Source: Streptomyces venezuelae (GTDB lineage Bacteria > Actinomycetota > Actinomycetes > Streptomycetales > Streptomycetaceae). From it: a stretch of 64,000 bases of DNA. Position 1 is the first letter of the stretch. Every line of letters begins with the position of its first letter. A model generated the notes under the pieces. That model saw nothing but the letters and a program-made list of their open reading frames with translations. It made no database searches and was not told the origin of the DNA. Shown one piece after another: positions 16,407-24,764 of this stretch. The stretch spans positions 6,162,001 through 6,226,000 of the forward strand of contig NZ_CP029193.1 of assembly GCF_008642355.1 (NCBI RefSeq), given 5' to 3'. Both the position numbers and the translations under genes were made by a program.

Positions 16407-18431
16407 TTGAACGCCACCCCCGCATCCGAAGGCCGCCCCCAACCCGACGCCCCAGGCGCGTGCGGCGCGCACACCTCACTGGTGGCGGAGTCCGGTACGG
16501 TCCCCCGGCAGAAGGGTGGCGGCCAGGAGGCCGAGCGCCTGCGCGGGGTCTCCAGCGACCTGTTGGAACACCCCGACCCGCACATCGCCGCACAGGCAGC
16601 GGCCGTCGAGAACCTCCTCCGCTGCTGGGTCAGGGAGAACAACCTCCCCGCTCCGGACCACGGAATCCTGCGGGTCCCCCTCGAAGCCAGCGGAACGGCG
16701 CTGCTCGTCCCCGTGCACTACTGGTCGGCCACCGGCTGGCACCGCTTCAGCCTCCCCTACCTGGAGGACGGCCCCGCCGGCGCGCCACCCGTGGACGCCG
16801 TCACCGTCGCAGCCCTCCTTGGCCGCGAGTCAGCCCGGCGTACGACGGAACCATGGGCTCAGGACGGCAGTGCGGAGCAAGCGACAACCGTTGCCGATGC
16901 GGCCGACAAAGCCGATGCGGCCGACCAAGCCGCAGCGGTCGGCACGGAAGCAGCGGTCAACCCGTCCGAGCCCGTCGACGGTGCCGACCTCGTCGGTCGC
17001 GTCGCCGACTCGGTTCGGCGCACGGCCACCTTCATCGCCGACCGTCGTGACCGGCCCGCCGACGAACCCGACCTCTTCCTCGCCGCCGAGCAGTCCCTCC
17101 TTCTCGGGCACCCCCTGCATCCGACCCCCAAGAGCCGCGAGGGCCTCTCCGACACCGAATCCCGCCTGTACTCCCCGGAGTTGCGCGGCACCTTCGCGCT
17201 GCACTGGCTCGCTGTCGACCGCTCTGTACTGGCCTCCGATTCGGCGTGGACCGAGCGCGGCCGCACCGTCCCCGCCGACCAGCTCGCCGCCCGCCTCGTA
17301 GGCGGCGAGTTGCCGCTCCCGGACGACCGCGTCGCCCTTCCCGTGCACCCGTGGCAAATCCGCGAGCTCCGGCACCGGCCCTCGACCGCCGCGCTCTTCG
17401 ACGCCGATCTCATCCAGGATCTCGGCACCCACGGCGCCCCCTGGCGCCCCACCTCCTCCGTCCGGACCCTCTACCGCCCCGGCGCGGCCGCCATGCTGAA
17501 GCTGTCGCTCGGCCTGCGCATCACCAACTCCCGTCGTGAGAACCTCCGCAAAGAACTCCACCGCGGCGTCGAGGTCCACCGGCTGTTGCGCAGCGGCCTC
17601 GCCGAGGAGTGGCAGTCGGTCCACCCCTGCTTCGACGTGGTCCGCGACCCTGCATGGCTCGCCGTGACGCAGCCCGACGGCACGCCCGTCGCCGGGCTCG
17701 ACGTCATGATCCGGCACAACCCCTTCCGACCCGGAGACGACGCCACCTGCATCGCCGGACTCGTCTCACCCCGGCCCTCGGTGCTGCCCTCCTGCCAGGA
17801 CAGCCACGCGATGCGCTCCCGGCTCGGCGAGACCGTCACCCGCCTCGCCGGACGAACGGGCCGCTCCCGGGGCGCAGTTGCCACCGAGTGGTTCCTGCGC
17901 TATCTGGAAACCGTCGTACGCCCCGTGCTCTGGCTGGACAGCGAGGCAGGGGTCGCCCTGGAGGCGCACCAGCAGAACACCCTCCTCCTGCTCGACCCCG
18001 ACGGCTGGCCCGTGGGCGGCCGGTACCGCGACAACCAGGGCTACTACTTCCGCGAGTCCCGGCGCGCCGACCTCGAACGACGCCTTCCCGGCATCGGGAG
18101 GGACAGCGACACGTTCGTGTCCGACGGGGTGACGGACGAACGGTTCGCCTACTACCTCGGCATCAACAACGTCCTCGGCCTCATCGGAGCTCTCGGCGCC
18201 GAACGGCTCGCGGACGAACGGTTGCTGCTCGCCGCCTTCCGTCGCTTCCTCGCCGACGTGGCCTCGGGCCCCGCCAAGCTGCGCACCTCGCTGCCCGCGA
18301 CCCTGCTCGACTCACCCGTGCTGCGCTGCAAGGCCAACCTGCTGACCCGGTTGCACGGTCTTGACGAGCTCGTCGGCCCGGTCGACACCCAGTCCGTCTA
18401 CGTCACCATCCCCAACCCCCTCCATTCCTGA
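16407..18431 (+). CDS. IucA/IucC-family NIS siderophore synthetase 1
   Basis: A 674-residue NRPS-independent siderophore synthetase. This family joins a carboxylate such as citrate to an amine or hydroxamate through an acyl-adenylate. It carries the ATP-binding block GHPLHPTPKSREG (about residues 235-247), LPVHPWQ (about 311), KLSLGLRITNSRR (about 366) and a C-terminal FhuF-like part with EAHQQNTLLLL, ending NPLHS. The start is TTG 16407 with AAGGAAG upstream; the upstream frame to 16146 overlaps the aminotransferase. An 18-base unit is repeated in tandem at 16893-16928 (ADAADK/ADAADQ), lengthening a loop between the N-terminal region and the ATP block. The substrate is not known. Confidence 0.93.
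   Translation: MNATPASEGRPQPDAPGACGAHTSLVAESGTVPRQKGGGQEAERLRGVSSDLLEHPDPHIAAQAAAVENLLRCWVRENNLPAPDHGILRVPLEASGTALLVPVHYWSATGWHRFSLPYLEDGPAGAPPVDAVTVAALLGRESARRTTEPWAQDGSAEQATTVADAADKADAADQAAAVGTEAAVNPSEPVDGADLVGRVADSVRRTATFIADRRDRPADEPDLFLAAEQSLLLGHPLHPTPKSREGLSDTESRLYSPELRGTFALHWLAVDRSVLASDSAWTERGRTVPADQLAARLVGGELPLPDDRVALPVHPWQIRELRHRPSTAALFDADLIQDLGTHGAPWRPTSSVRTLYRPGAAAMLKLSLGLRITNSRRENLRKELHRGVEVHRLLRSGLAEEWQSVHPCFDVVRDPAWLAVTQPDGTPVAGLDVMIRHNPFRPGDDATCIAGLVSPRPSVLPSCQDSHAMRSRLGETVTRLAGRTGRSRGAVATEWFLRYLETVVRPVLWLDSEAGVALEAHQQNTLLLLDPDGWPVGGRYRDNQGYYFRESRRADLERRLPGIGRDSDTFVSDGVTDERFAYYLGINNVLGLIGALGAERLADERLLLAAFRRFLADVASGPAKLRTSLPATLLDSPVLRCKANLLTRLHGLDELVGPVDTQSVYVTIPNPLHS
16893..16928 (+). 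repeat. In-frame 18-bp tandem repeat in synthetase 1
   Basis: Two near-identical copies of GCCGATGCGGCCGACAAA encode ADAADK and ADAADQ. The repeat lies inside the coding frame of the first IucA/IucC synthetase, in an Ala/Asp-rich loop. Confidence 0.85.
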
Positions 18432-18466
18432 GGACATGCCCCACCTCTGCTGACAGGAGCGACGTC

Positions 18467-19231
18467 GTGTCTCCCACCGATGCGAGCACCGATGACGGGA
18501 TCGACGATGGGATCGACGCCGGTATTGACCCCGGACGCGATGCCGGAATCGAATCCACTGCGGGCGGCGCCGACTGCGCGGACACCCTCGACCTGCGGTT
18601 GCCCGATGAGCTCGTCGCCCTGTTGGCAGAGGGCGAGCGGCGGATCGGTGGGGCGCAGGACGATCTCCTGGACGGCGTCGGTGACTGGGGCCCTGTCACC
18701 ACCGGCGCCGGTGTCTTCCAACTCGTGCCCGTACGTCTCGAACGTGACCTCCGAGTGATCAGCCGCTGGATGAACGACCCCGCGGTGGCCGCTTTCTGGG
18801 AACTGGCCGGACCCGAGGCCGTGACGGAGACCCACCTCCGGACACAGCTGGACGGGGACGGACGCAGTGTTCCCTGCCTGGGTGTGCTGGACGGCATGCC
18901 GATGAGCTACTGGGAGCTGTACCGGGCGGACCTGGATCCGCTGGCCCGGCACTACGCCTCGCGGCCGCACGACACCGGCATCCACCTCCTCATCGGCAGC
19001 GTCGCCAACCGCGGCCGCGGCCTCGGCACTTCGTTGCTCAGAGCCGTGGCCGACCTCGTGCTCGACCACCGCCCTTCCTGCGCACGCGTCGTAGCTGAAC
19101 CCGACCTGCGCAACACCCCCTCCGTCTCCGCCTTCCTGAGCGCCGGTTTCCGCTTCTTCGCCGAGGTGGATCTGCCCGACAAACGCGCGGCGCTCATGGT
19201 CCGTGACCGGGCCCTGCGCGCCCTGCTCTGA
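18467..19231 (+). CDS. Siderophore GNAT acyltransferase (AlcB/RhbD/IucB-like)
   Basis: A 254-residue protein. The C-terminal two thirds have the AlcB-type pattern: ISRWMNDPAVAAFWELAG (about residues 98-115), PMSYWELYRADLDPLARHY (about 144-162), the acyl-CoA loop with NRGRGLGTSLLRA, and FLSAGFRFF. Such enzymes N-acylate (acetyl or similar) an N-hydroxylated amine during hydroxamate siderophore synthesis. The first 35 residues are a run of DDGI/DAGI-type tetrapeptide repeats not seen in typical family members. The start is GTG 18467 with ACAGGAG upstream. It is 35 bases after synthetase 1 and 58 before synthetase 2. No lysine/ornithine/diamine N-hydroxylase is encoded in this operon. Confidence 0.88.
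   Translation: MSPTDASTDDGIDDGIDAGIDPGRDAGIESTAGGADCADTLDLRLPDELVALLAEGERRIGGAQDDLLDGVGDWGPVTTGAGVFQLVPVRLERDLRVISRWMNDPAVAAFWELAGPEAVTETHLRTQLDGDGRSVPCLGVLDGMPMSYWELYRADLDPLARHYASRPHDTGIHLLIGSVANRGRGLGTSLLRAVADLVLDHRPSCARVVAEPDLRNTPSVSAFLSAGFRFFAEVDLPDKRAALMVRDRALRALL
18491..18553 (+). repeat. In-frame 12-bp-period repeats at the N-terminus of the acyltransferase
   Basis: About five degenerate 12-base units (GACGGGATCGAC-like) encode DDGI, DDGI, DAGI, DPGR and DAGI, directly after the start of the gene. Confidence 0.8.
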
Positions 19232-19289
19232 CCTGGTCACTCTTAGTGCACCGCTCGACCCGATCCGGTTCCCTCCCTGAGGAGTCCCC

Positions 19290-21380
19290 GTGCCGAATCC
19301 GTCCCCCAGCCCGTTTCTCCGACCGTCCACCGAGCTCCACGACCCACCCGAACTGACCCAGGACAGATGGCGAGAGGCCGGACGCAGGCTGCTGGCCAAG
19401 ATGATCGGCGAGTTCGCGTACGAAGAGATCATCCGGCCGGTCCCCGTGCCCCTGGCCGAAGGGGAGCGGGATGGAGAGGGGGACGCGAGCCGCGGCGGTG
19501 CCGGGGGCGGTGAAGCGGCCACCTACCGGCTTCGACTCGAACCGGCCGGACCGGAGGCAGCCGTGGACGGGCCGCGGAGGTGGGGCGAGGCCGTCGATGC
19601 GGCGGGGAAGCGGGGCGGAATCACCGGCTCCCACGAACCCACCGGCGCCCAGCAGCCCACCCGCGCTCACGAACCCACCGGCTCCGCCGAGCCCACCGGC
19701 GCTCACGAACGCACCCGCTCGGCCGAACCCACCGGCTCCGCCGGGCAGCAAGGCACCGTCCTCACTTTCCGGGCGCGCCGCGGATCGTACGGAAGCTGGT
19801 ATGTGGACCCGGCCGGCCTGACCCTCACCGAGGGCAACGGGCCGGCCGTCGCGTTGAGCGACCCCCTGCGCTTCCTCGTACTGGCCCGTCGGACCCTGGG
19901 CCTGGACGGTGCCACCCTTGGTCATCTCATCCGCGAGCTCACCGTGACCCTCAGTGCCGACGCCCGGATCGATCACACGGCGCTCAGCGCGGCTCAGCTC
20001 GCCGACCTCGGCTATGCGGAACTCGAAGGGCATCAGACGGGCCACCCGTGGCTCGTCCTCAACAAAGGCCGGATCGGATTCTCCGCAGGCGACACCGACC
20101 GCTGGGCGCCCGAGGCACGCCGCTCCACGACGCTTCCATGGATCGCCGTCCACTCCGACCTCGCCGTGTACCGCGGCGTCGCGGGACTGGACACTGCCCA
20201 GCAGCTGTACGCGCGTGAACTCTCCGCCGACATAAGGGAAGCTTTCGCGGGCTTACTGCGCGCACGCGGGCTGGACCCGGCGCACTACCTCTACCTGCCG
20301 GTGCACCCCTGGCAGTGGGACGAGACCGTGCTCCCGCTCTTTGCCCCGTCCATCGCCGCGAACGCCATCGTTCCGCTCTTCTCCGACGGTGACCTGCGCC
20401 TTCCCCAGCAGTCCATCCGTACGTTCCTCAACACCACCCGCCCCGACCGGCACACCGTGAAGCTTCCGCTGTCGGTCCTGAACACGCTCGTGTGGAGGGG
20501 CCTGCCCACCGGCCGCACGGTCGCCGCACCCGCCGTCACGGCCTGGATGCACGCGCTGCGGGACGCCGACCCCTTCCTGCGTGACGAATGCGGGGTCATT
20601 CTTCTCGGCGAGGTGGCGTCGGTGGCCGTCGAGCACCCCGTGTACGACGGGTTGCCGGAAGTCCCTTACCAGTACCGCGAGTTGCTCGGCGCCATCTGGC
20701 GGGAGCCCCTCCACCGGTACCTCGCGCCCGGTGAACGTGCCCGTACCCTCGCCTCCCTCACGCACACCGACTCCGACGGGCGCGCGTTCGTCGCCGAGCT
20801 CGTGCAGCGCTCGGGGCTGGCCCCCGAGGCTTGGCTGCGACGGCTCTTCGCCGCACTGCTGCCGCCCCTGCTGCACTTCCTCTACCGCTACGGCACGGTG
20901 TTCTCCCCTCATGGGGAGAACGCCATCGTCGTTTTCGACGACAAGGACGTGCCCGTCCGACTCGCGGTGAAGGACTTCGTGGACGACGTCAACGTGAGCG
21001 CGGTGCCGCTGCCCGAACACGACGCGATGCCCGGCGATGTGCGCGACGTACTCCTCACCGAGCCGCCCGGCTTCCTCACCCAGTTCATCCACTCGGGTCT
21101 TTTCGTGGGTGTCTTCCGGTACCTCGCGCCGCTCTGCGAGGAACAACTGGGTGTTGCGGAGGCCGACTTCTGGTCCTTCGTACGGGCCGAGATTTTGCGT
21201 CACCAGGCCCGCGCTCCCGAGCTGAAGGAACGGTACGAGATGTTCGACCTGCTCACCCCCCGTATCGAGCGGCTCTGCCTGAACCGGAACCGCCTTCACC
21301 TCGACGGATACCGTGACCGGCCCCAGCGTCCGCACGCCGCCGTGCACGGAACGGTGGCCAACCCCCTCCATCAGCCTTGA
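19290..21380 (+). CDS. IucA/IucC-family NIS siderophore synthetase 2
   Basis: A 696-residue second NIS synthetase. Motifs in order: GHPWLVLNKGRIGFSAGD (about residues 247-264, diverged from the HPTxKxR version in synthetase 1), LPVHPWQW (about 336), KLPLSVLNT (about 391), HGENAIVVFDD (about 541) and VKDFVDDVNVS, ending VANPLH. The two synthetases are clearly different subtypes and probably make two successive bonds. A run of 18-base repeats encoding hexapeptides such as GSHEPT fills about residues 113-154. Codon 322 (20253-20255) is TTA, the rare codon read by the bldA tRNA. Start GTG 19290 with TGAGGAG upstream. The dinG start codon follows 40 bases after the stop, without a terminator. Confidence 0.93.
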   Translation: MPNPSPSPFLRPSTELHDPPELTQDRWREAGRRLLAKMIGEFAYEEIIRPVPVPLAEGERDGEGDASRGGAGGGEAATYRLRLEPAGPEAAVDGPRRWGEAVDAAGKRGGITGSHEPTGAQQPTRAHEPTGSAEPTGAHERTRSAEPTGSAGQQGTVLTFRARRGSYGSWYVDPAGLTLTEGNGPAVALSDPLRFLVLARRTLGLDGATLGHLIRELTVTLSADARIDHTALSAAQLADLGYAELEGHQTGHPWLVLNKGRIGFSAGDTDRWAPEARRSTTLPWIAVHSDLAVYRGVAGLDTAQQLYARELSADIREAFAGLLRARGLDPAHYLYLPVHPWQWDETVLPLFAPSIAANAIVPLFSDGDLRLPQQSIRTFLNTTRPDRHTVKLPLSVLNTLVWRGLPTGRTVAAPAVTAWMHALRDADPFLRDECGVILLGEVASVAVEHPVYDGLPEVPYQYRELLGAIWREPLHRYLAPGERARTLASLTHTDSDGRAFVAELVQRSGLAPEAWLRRLFAALLPPLLHFLYRYGTVFSPHGENAIVVFDDKDVPVRLAVKDFVDDVNVSAVPLPEHDAMPGDVRDVLLTEPPGFLTQFIHSGLFVGVFRYLAPLCEEQLGVAEADFWSFVRAEILRHQARAPELKERYEMFDLLTPRIERLCLNRNRLHLDGYRDRPQRPHAAVHGTVANPLHQP
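19626..19751 (+). repeat. In-frame 18-bp tandem repeats in synthetase 2
   Basis: Seven 18-base units, starting at 19626, 19644, 19662, 19680, 19698, 19716 and 19734, encode hexapeptides of the form (G/R)(S/A)(H/Q/A)E(P/R)T. Units 1, 3, 4 and 6 are closest; the last is degenerate. The frame is kept throughout. Confidence 0.88.
20253..20255 (+). other. TTA (bldA-dependent) leucine codon in synthetase 2
   Basis: In frame with the GTG at 19290, codon 322 reads TTA in the context AGLLRARGL. In Streptomyces TTA is very rare and needs the developmentally controlled bldA tRNA. This is the only TTA I noticed in the siderophore genes, though the scan was by eye. Confidence 0.8.
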
Positions 21381-21388
21381 TCGGCGGA

Positions 21389-21411
21389 TTGTCAGTGGGG
21401 CACCGTAGGGT
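21389..21411 (+). promoter_or_regulatory. LexA-independent DNA-damage promoter (PafBC/RecA-NDp type) of dinG
   Basis: TTGTCAGTGGG at 21389-21399, six bases, then TAGGGT at 21406-21411. This matches the known actinobacterial damage-inducible promoter consensus TTGTCAGTGGC-N6-TAGGGT with one mismatch. The -10 ends 9 bases before the ATG at 21421, so the message would be nearly leaderless. Confidence 0.85.
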
Positions 21412-21420
21412 GGTCGCGCT

Positions 21421-23391
21421 ATGACGAAGCCCTCGCTCCCCGAGCTCCTGCACGCCGCCGTCGCCGCTGTCGGCGGTACGGAACGCCCTGGCCAGGTGTC
21501 CATGGCCGAGACCGTCGCCGAGGCGATCGACGACGGCTCCCACCTGCTGGCCCAGGCCGGAACCGGCACCGGTAAATCCCTCGGATACCTGGTGCCGGCC
21601 CTCGCCCACGGCGAGCGTGTGGTGATCGCGACGGCCACCCTCGCCCTGCAGCGCCAGCTCGTGGAACGCGACCTGCCGCGCACCGTGGACGCCCTGCATC
21701 CGCTGCTGCGCCGCCGTCCGCAGTTCGCGATGCTCAAGGGCCGCTCGAACTATCTGTGCCTGCACCGCCTCCACGAAGGCATGCCGCAGGATGAGGAAGA
21801 AGGCCTCTTCGATCAGTTCGAGGCTGCCGCTCCCACCAGCAAGCTGGGCCAGGACCTCCTGCGCATGCGGGACTGGGCGGACGAGACCGAGACCGGTGAC
21901 CGCGACGATCTGACCCCCGGGGTCTCCGACCGGGCCTGGTCCCAGGTATCCGTCTCCTCCAGGGAATGCCTGGGAGCTTCGAAGTGTGCCTATGGGGCTG
22001 AGTGCTTCGCGGAGGCGGCCCGCGAGCGCGCCAAGCTCTCCGATGTCGTCGTCACGAACCACGCGCTGCTCGCCATCGACGCCATCGAGGGCGCCCCTGT
22101 CCTGCCCCAGCACGAAGTGCTGATCGTGGACGAGGCTCATGAGCTGGTGTCCCGCGTCACCGGCGTGGCCACGGGGGAGCTCACTCCTGGGCAGGTCAAC
22201 CGTGCCGTGCGCCGTGCAGCGAAGCTGGTCAACGAGAAGGCCGCGGACCAGCTCCAGACCGCCTCGGAGGGCTTCGAGCGGCTGATGGAGCTGGCCTTGC
22301 CGGGCCGCCTGGAAGAGATCCCCGAAGACCTCGGCTATGCGCTGATGGCCCTGCGGGACGCCGCGCGCACGGTCATCAGCGCGCTCGGTTCGACCCGGGA
22401 CAAGTCGGTCCAGGACGAGGACGCGGTCCGCAAGCAGGCGCTCGCCTCCGTGGAGTCGATCCACGACGTGGCGGAGCGCATCACGAACGGTTCCGAGTAC
22501 GACGTGGTCTGGTACGAGCGCCATGATCGCTACGGAGCCTCCCTCCGGGTGGCCCCCATGTCCGTGTCCGGGCTCCTGCGGGAGAAGCTCTTCGCCGACC
22601 GTTCGGTGGTCCTGACCTCCGCCACACTCAAGCTGGGCGGTGACTTCAACGGAGTGGGGGCCTCGCTCGGCCTCGCGCCGGAAGGCACCGAGTCCGACGA
22701 CGCGCCCGTCTGGAAGGGGCTCGACGTCGGCTCGCCGTTCGACTACGGCAAGCAGGGCATTCTGTACGTCGCCAAGCATCTGGCCCGGCCGGGACGCGAG
22801 GGCACCCGCAGCGACATGCTGGATGAGCTGGCCGAGCTGATCGAGGCGGCCGGTGGACGCACACTCGGCCTGTTCTCCTCGATGCGGGCCGCTCAGGGGG
22901 CGGCGGAGGAGCTGCGGGAGCGGCTGGACATGCCGATCCTCCTGCAGGGTGAGGAGACGCTGGGCGAGCTGATCAAGGGCTTCGCGGCCGACTCCAAGAC
23001 CTGCCTGTTCGGGACGCTCTCGCTCTGGCAGGGCGTCGATGTGCCGGGGCCCAGCTGCCAGCTGGTGGTCATGGACAAGATCCCGTTCCCGCGTCCCGAC
23101 GATCCGCTGATGAGCGCTCGCCAGAAGGCGGTCGACGAGGCCGGGGGCAACGGCTTCATGGCGGTCGCGGCGACCCATGCGGCCCTGCTGATGGCGCAGG
23201 GCGCGGGACGTCTCGTACGGGCCTCCGGGGACCGCGGAGTGGTCGCTGTCCTGGACCCCCGCCTGGCCACTGCCCGCTACGGCAGCTACCTGCGGGCTTC
23301 GCTGCCCGACTTCTGGTACACGACGGACCGCAATCAGGCCCGTCGCTCGCTGGCCGCCATCGATGCGGCGGCGAAGGCGGACGAGGCCTAG
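21421..23391 (+). CDS. dinG: DinG/XPD-type ATP-dependent DNA helicase
   Basis: A 656-residue superfamily 2 helicase. The Walker A motif is QAGTGTGKS (about residues 42-50). A Cys set for a 4Fe-4S cluster is present: one Cys in NYLCLHR and three in ECLGASKCAYGAEC. The DEAH box is VDEAHELV, and motifs ALLMAQGAGRLVRASGDRG (VI) and SLWQGVDVPG (V) are intact. These enzymes unwind DNA-DNA or DNA-RNA structures in repair. The start codon ATG 21421 has no Shine-Dalgarno sequence. It sits just behind a PafBC-type promoter, 40 bases after the siderophore synthetase. The convergent neighbour is lexA, with a terminator between. Confidence 0.94.
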   Translation: MTKPSLPELLHAAVAAVGGTERPGQVSMAETVAEAIDDGSHLLAQAGTGTGKSLGYLVPALAHGERVVIATATLALQRQLVERDLPRTVDALHPLLRRRPQFAMLKGRSNYLCLHRLHEGMPQDEEEGLFDQFEAAAPTSKLGQDLLRMRDWADETETGDRDDLTPGVSDRAWSQVSVSSRECLGASKCAYGAECFAEAARERAKLSDVVVTNHALLAIDAIEGAPVLPQHEVLIVDEAHELVSRVTGVATGELTPGQVNRAVRRAAKLVNEKAADQLQTASEGFERLMELALPGRLEEIPEDLGYALMALRDAARTVISALGSTRDKSVQDEDAVRKQALASVESIHDVAERITNGSEYDVVWYERHDRYGASLRVAPMSVSGLLREKLFADRSVVLTSATLKLGGDFNGVGASLGLAPEGTESDDAPVWKGLDVGSPFDYGKQGILYVAKHLARPGREGTRSDMLDELAELIEAAGGRTLGLFSSMRAAQGAAEELRERLDMPILLQGEETLGELIKGFAADSKTCLFGTLSLWQGVDVPGPSCQLVVMDKIPFPRPDDPLMSARQKAVDEAGGNGFMAVAATHAALLMAQGAGRLVRASGDRGVVAVLDPRLATARYGSYLRASLPDFWYTTDRNQARRSLAAIDAAAKADEA

Positions 23392-23434
23392 CCCTCGCCG
23401 GTTCCAGAGACTCGGGCCGTTCTGAGACGCAGCA

Positions 23435-23468
23435 GGGCCCCGGAACCGGCGCAGTGGTTCCGGGGCCC
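23435..23468. terminator. Bidirectional terminator between dinG and lexA
   Basis: Perfect 13-bp stem, GGGCCCCGGAACC with its complement, 8-base loop. It lies between the two convergent stops. Confidence 0.88.
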
Positions 23469-23482
23469 GGTCAGGGGCGGAG

Positions 23483-24268
23483 TCACACCCGCCGGAGCAC
23501 CGCCACGACCTTGCCGAGGATCGTCGCCTCGTCGCCGGGGATCGGCTGGTACGCGGAGTTGTGCGGGAGCAGCCAGACGTGGCCGTCCTCGCGCTTGAAT
23601 CGCTTCACGGTAGCCTCGCCGTCCAGCATGGCGGCCACGATGTCGCCGTTCTCCGCGACGGGCTGGCGGCGCACCGTGACCCAGTCGCCGTCACAGATCG
23701 CGGCTTCGATCATCGAGTCACCGACGACCTTCAGCACGAAGAGCTCACCGTCACCCACCAGCTGGCGGGGGAGCGGGAAGACGTCTTCGACCGATTCCTC
23801 GGCGAGGATCGGGCCGCCGGCGGCGATGCGGCCCACCAGCGGGACGTACGACGCGGCGGGCTTTCCTGTGGTGTCGGTGGGCTGGCTGCTGGGCTGGTCC
23901 GAGCCCCGCACCTCGTACGCCCGCGGGCGGTGAGGGTCGCGGCGCAGGAAGCCCTTGCGCTCCAGAGCCATCAGCTGGTGGGCGACGGAGGAGGTGCTGG
24001 AAAGCCCGACCGCCTGACCGATCTCCCGCATGGACGGCGGGTAGCCACGCCGCTGCACGGAGTCCCTGATGACCTCGATCACTCGGCGTTGCCTGTCGGT
24101 GAGCCCCGAGCTGTCCGCGCGGATGCCTGGAGGTCGGCCCGGCAGGGAGCGAGTGGGCTTGGGCCCCTCCTGGTTCGTGGCTGCGTCATTCATGGCATGC
24201 ACCGGCTCGAGTCGGCTCTGGGAGCGGTCCTGGGCAGTGATGGTGGCGCTGTCTGCGGTGGTGGTCAC
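23483..24268 (-). CDS. lexA: SOS repressor LexA
   Basis: Represses DNA-damage genes and self-cleaves when bound to RecA filaments. The 261-residue product has a winged-helix DNA-binding domain ([12 protein letters not shown] onward, with [12 protein letters not shown] as the recognition helix), the Ala-Gly cleavage site in [10 protein letters not shown], catalytic Ser in [10 protein letters not shown] and Lys in GEATVKRF. It has an N-terminal extension of about 50 residues beyond E. coli LexA. Start GTG 24268 is chosen because GAGAGGGG lies 9 bases upstream; ATG codons further in (for example before NDAATNQ) could give a shorter form. A LexA box sits 70-83 bases upstream of the start, giving autoregulation. 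Confidence 0.95.
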   Translation of the reverse strand: MTTTADSATITAQDRSQSRLEPVHAMNDAATNQEGPKPTRSLPGRPPGIRADSSGLTDRQRRVIEVIRDSVQRRGYPPSMREIGQAVGLSSTSSVAHQLMALERKGFLRRDPHRPRAYEVRGSDQPSSQPTDTTGKPAASYVPLVGRIAAGGPILAEESVEDVFPLPRQLVGDGELFVLKVVGDSMIEAAICDGDWVTVRRQPVAENGDIVAAMLDGEATVKRFKREDGHVWLLPHNSAYQPIPGDEATILGKVVAVLRRV

Positions 24269-24337
24269 GTCGGTCGGCCCCTCTCGAGATGTTCTCTCCC
24301 TAGCTAGCCAACGGTAGTTGCTTTCGAAAGGTTGCGC

Positions 24338-24351
24338 CAAACACACGTTCG
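24338..24351 (-). promoter_or_regulatory. LexA operator (SOS box)
   Basis: On the minus strand CGAACGTGTGTTTG fits the Gram-positive consensus CGAACRNRYGTTYG at every position. It lies upstream of lexA, so it is the autoregulatory operator. Confidence 0.92.
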
Positions 24352-24605
24352 AGTGAAAAACCGGAGATTACCCACCGTGATCATGTGTTTGGGTGTATGG
24401 CTGACGCTTGGGCCGAACGGCAATTCGGTTCATTACGGTACGCTTCACCGCCGGGACGGTGAGCCCCTCGGTGGGGCCCCCATACTGCCACCCGGCACCC
24501 CGTCAACCCGGCACCGGCCCCCGCCCAGAGCGGCGCGAGTGGCCTTTGCGTGTGTCTGGAGCGGCCTGATGCGGCACGACACGCGTGATGCCGAAAAAGC
24601 GGCCA

Positions 24606-24623
24606 AACCCCAGATCTAGTGGT
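24606..24623 (+). promoter_or_regulatory. Candidate NrdR box upstream of nrdR-nrdJ
   Basis: AACCCCAGATCTAGTGGT is an imperfect palindrome centred on AGATCT. It resembles NrdR boxes (acaCwAtATaTwGtgt). NrdR boxes usually come in pairs; a weak partner around 24575-24590 is uncertain. Autoregulation of nrdRJ by NrdR is known in Streptomyces. Confidence 0.6.
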
Positions 24624-24764
24624 TGGATTGCGGCAGCAGCCCAGAAGTTGTGGTCCCTGGTCTTTCAGGGGCTCAGGGATCGCCTATGCTTGGGGCTGCT
24701 TCGAGGGGCCCCAAGGGCCTGTTGAAGCTTATGAGTCGTGCCGTGAAGGAGGGTTGGGAGTTCC

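Larger units (their letters stand above)
24269..24764. other. lexA-nrdR divergent intergenic region
   Basis: 496 bases. It contains the LexA operator near the lexA side, an NrdR-box-like palindrome 140 bases before nrdR, and a G-rich leader of nrdR. No gene or B12 riboswitch motif was recognised in it. Confidence 0.7.

Noticed and set aside
24352..24764. Adenosylcobalamin riboswitch ahead of nrdR/nrdJ
   Set aside because: No B12-box-like element was seen, and the class II reductase is B12-using rather than B12-repressed.
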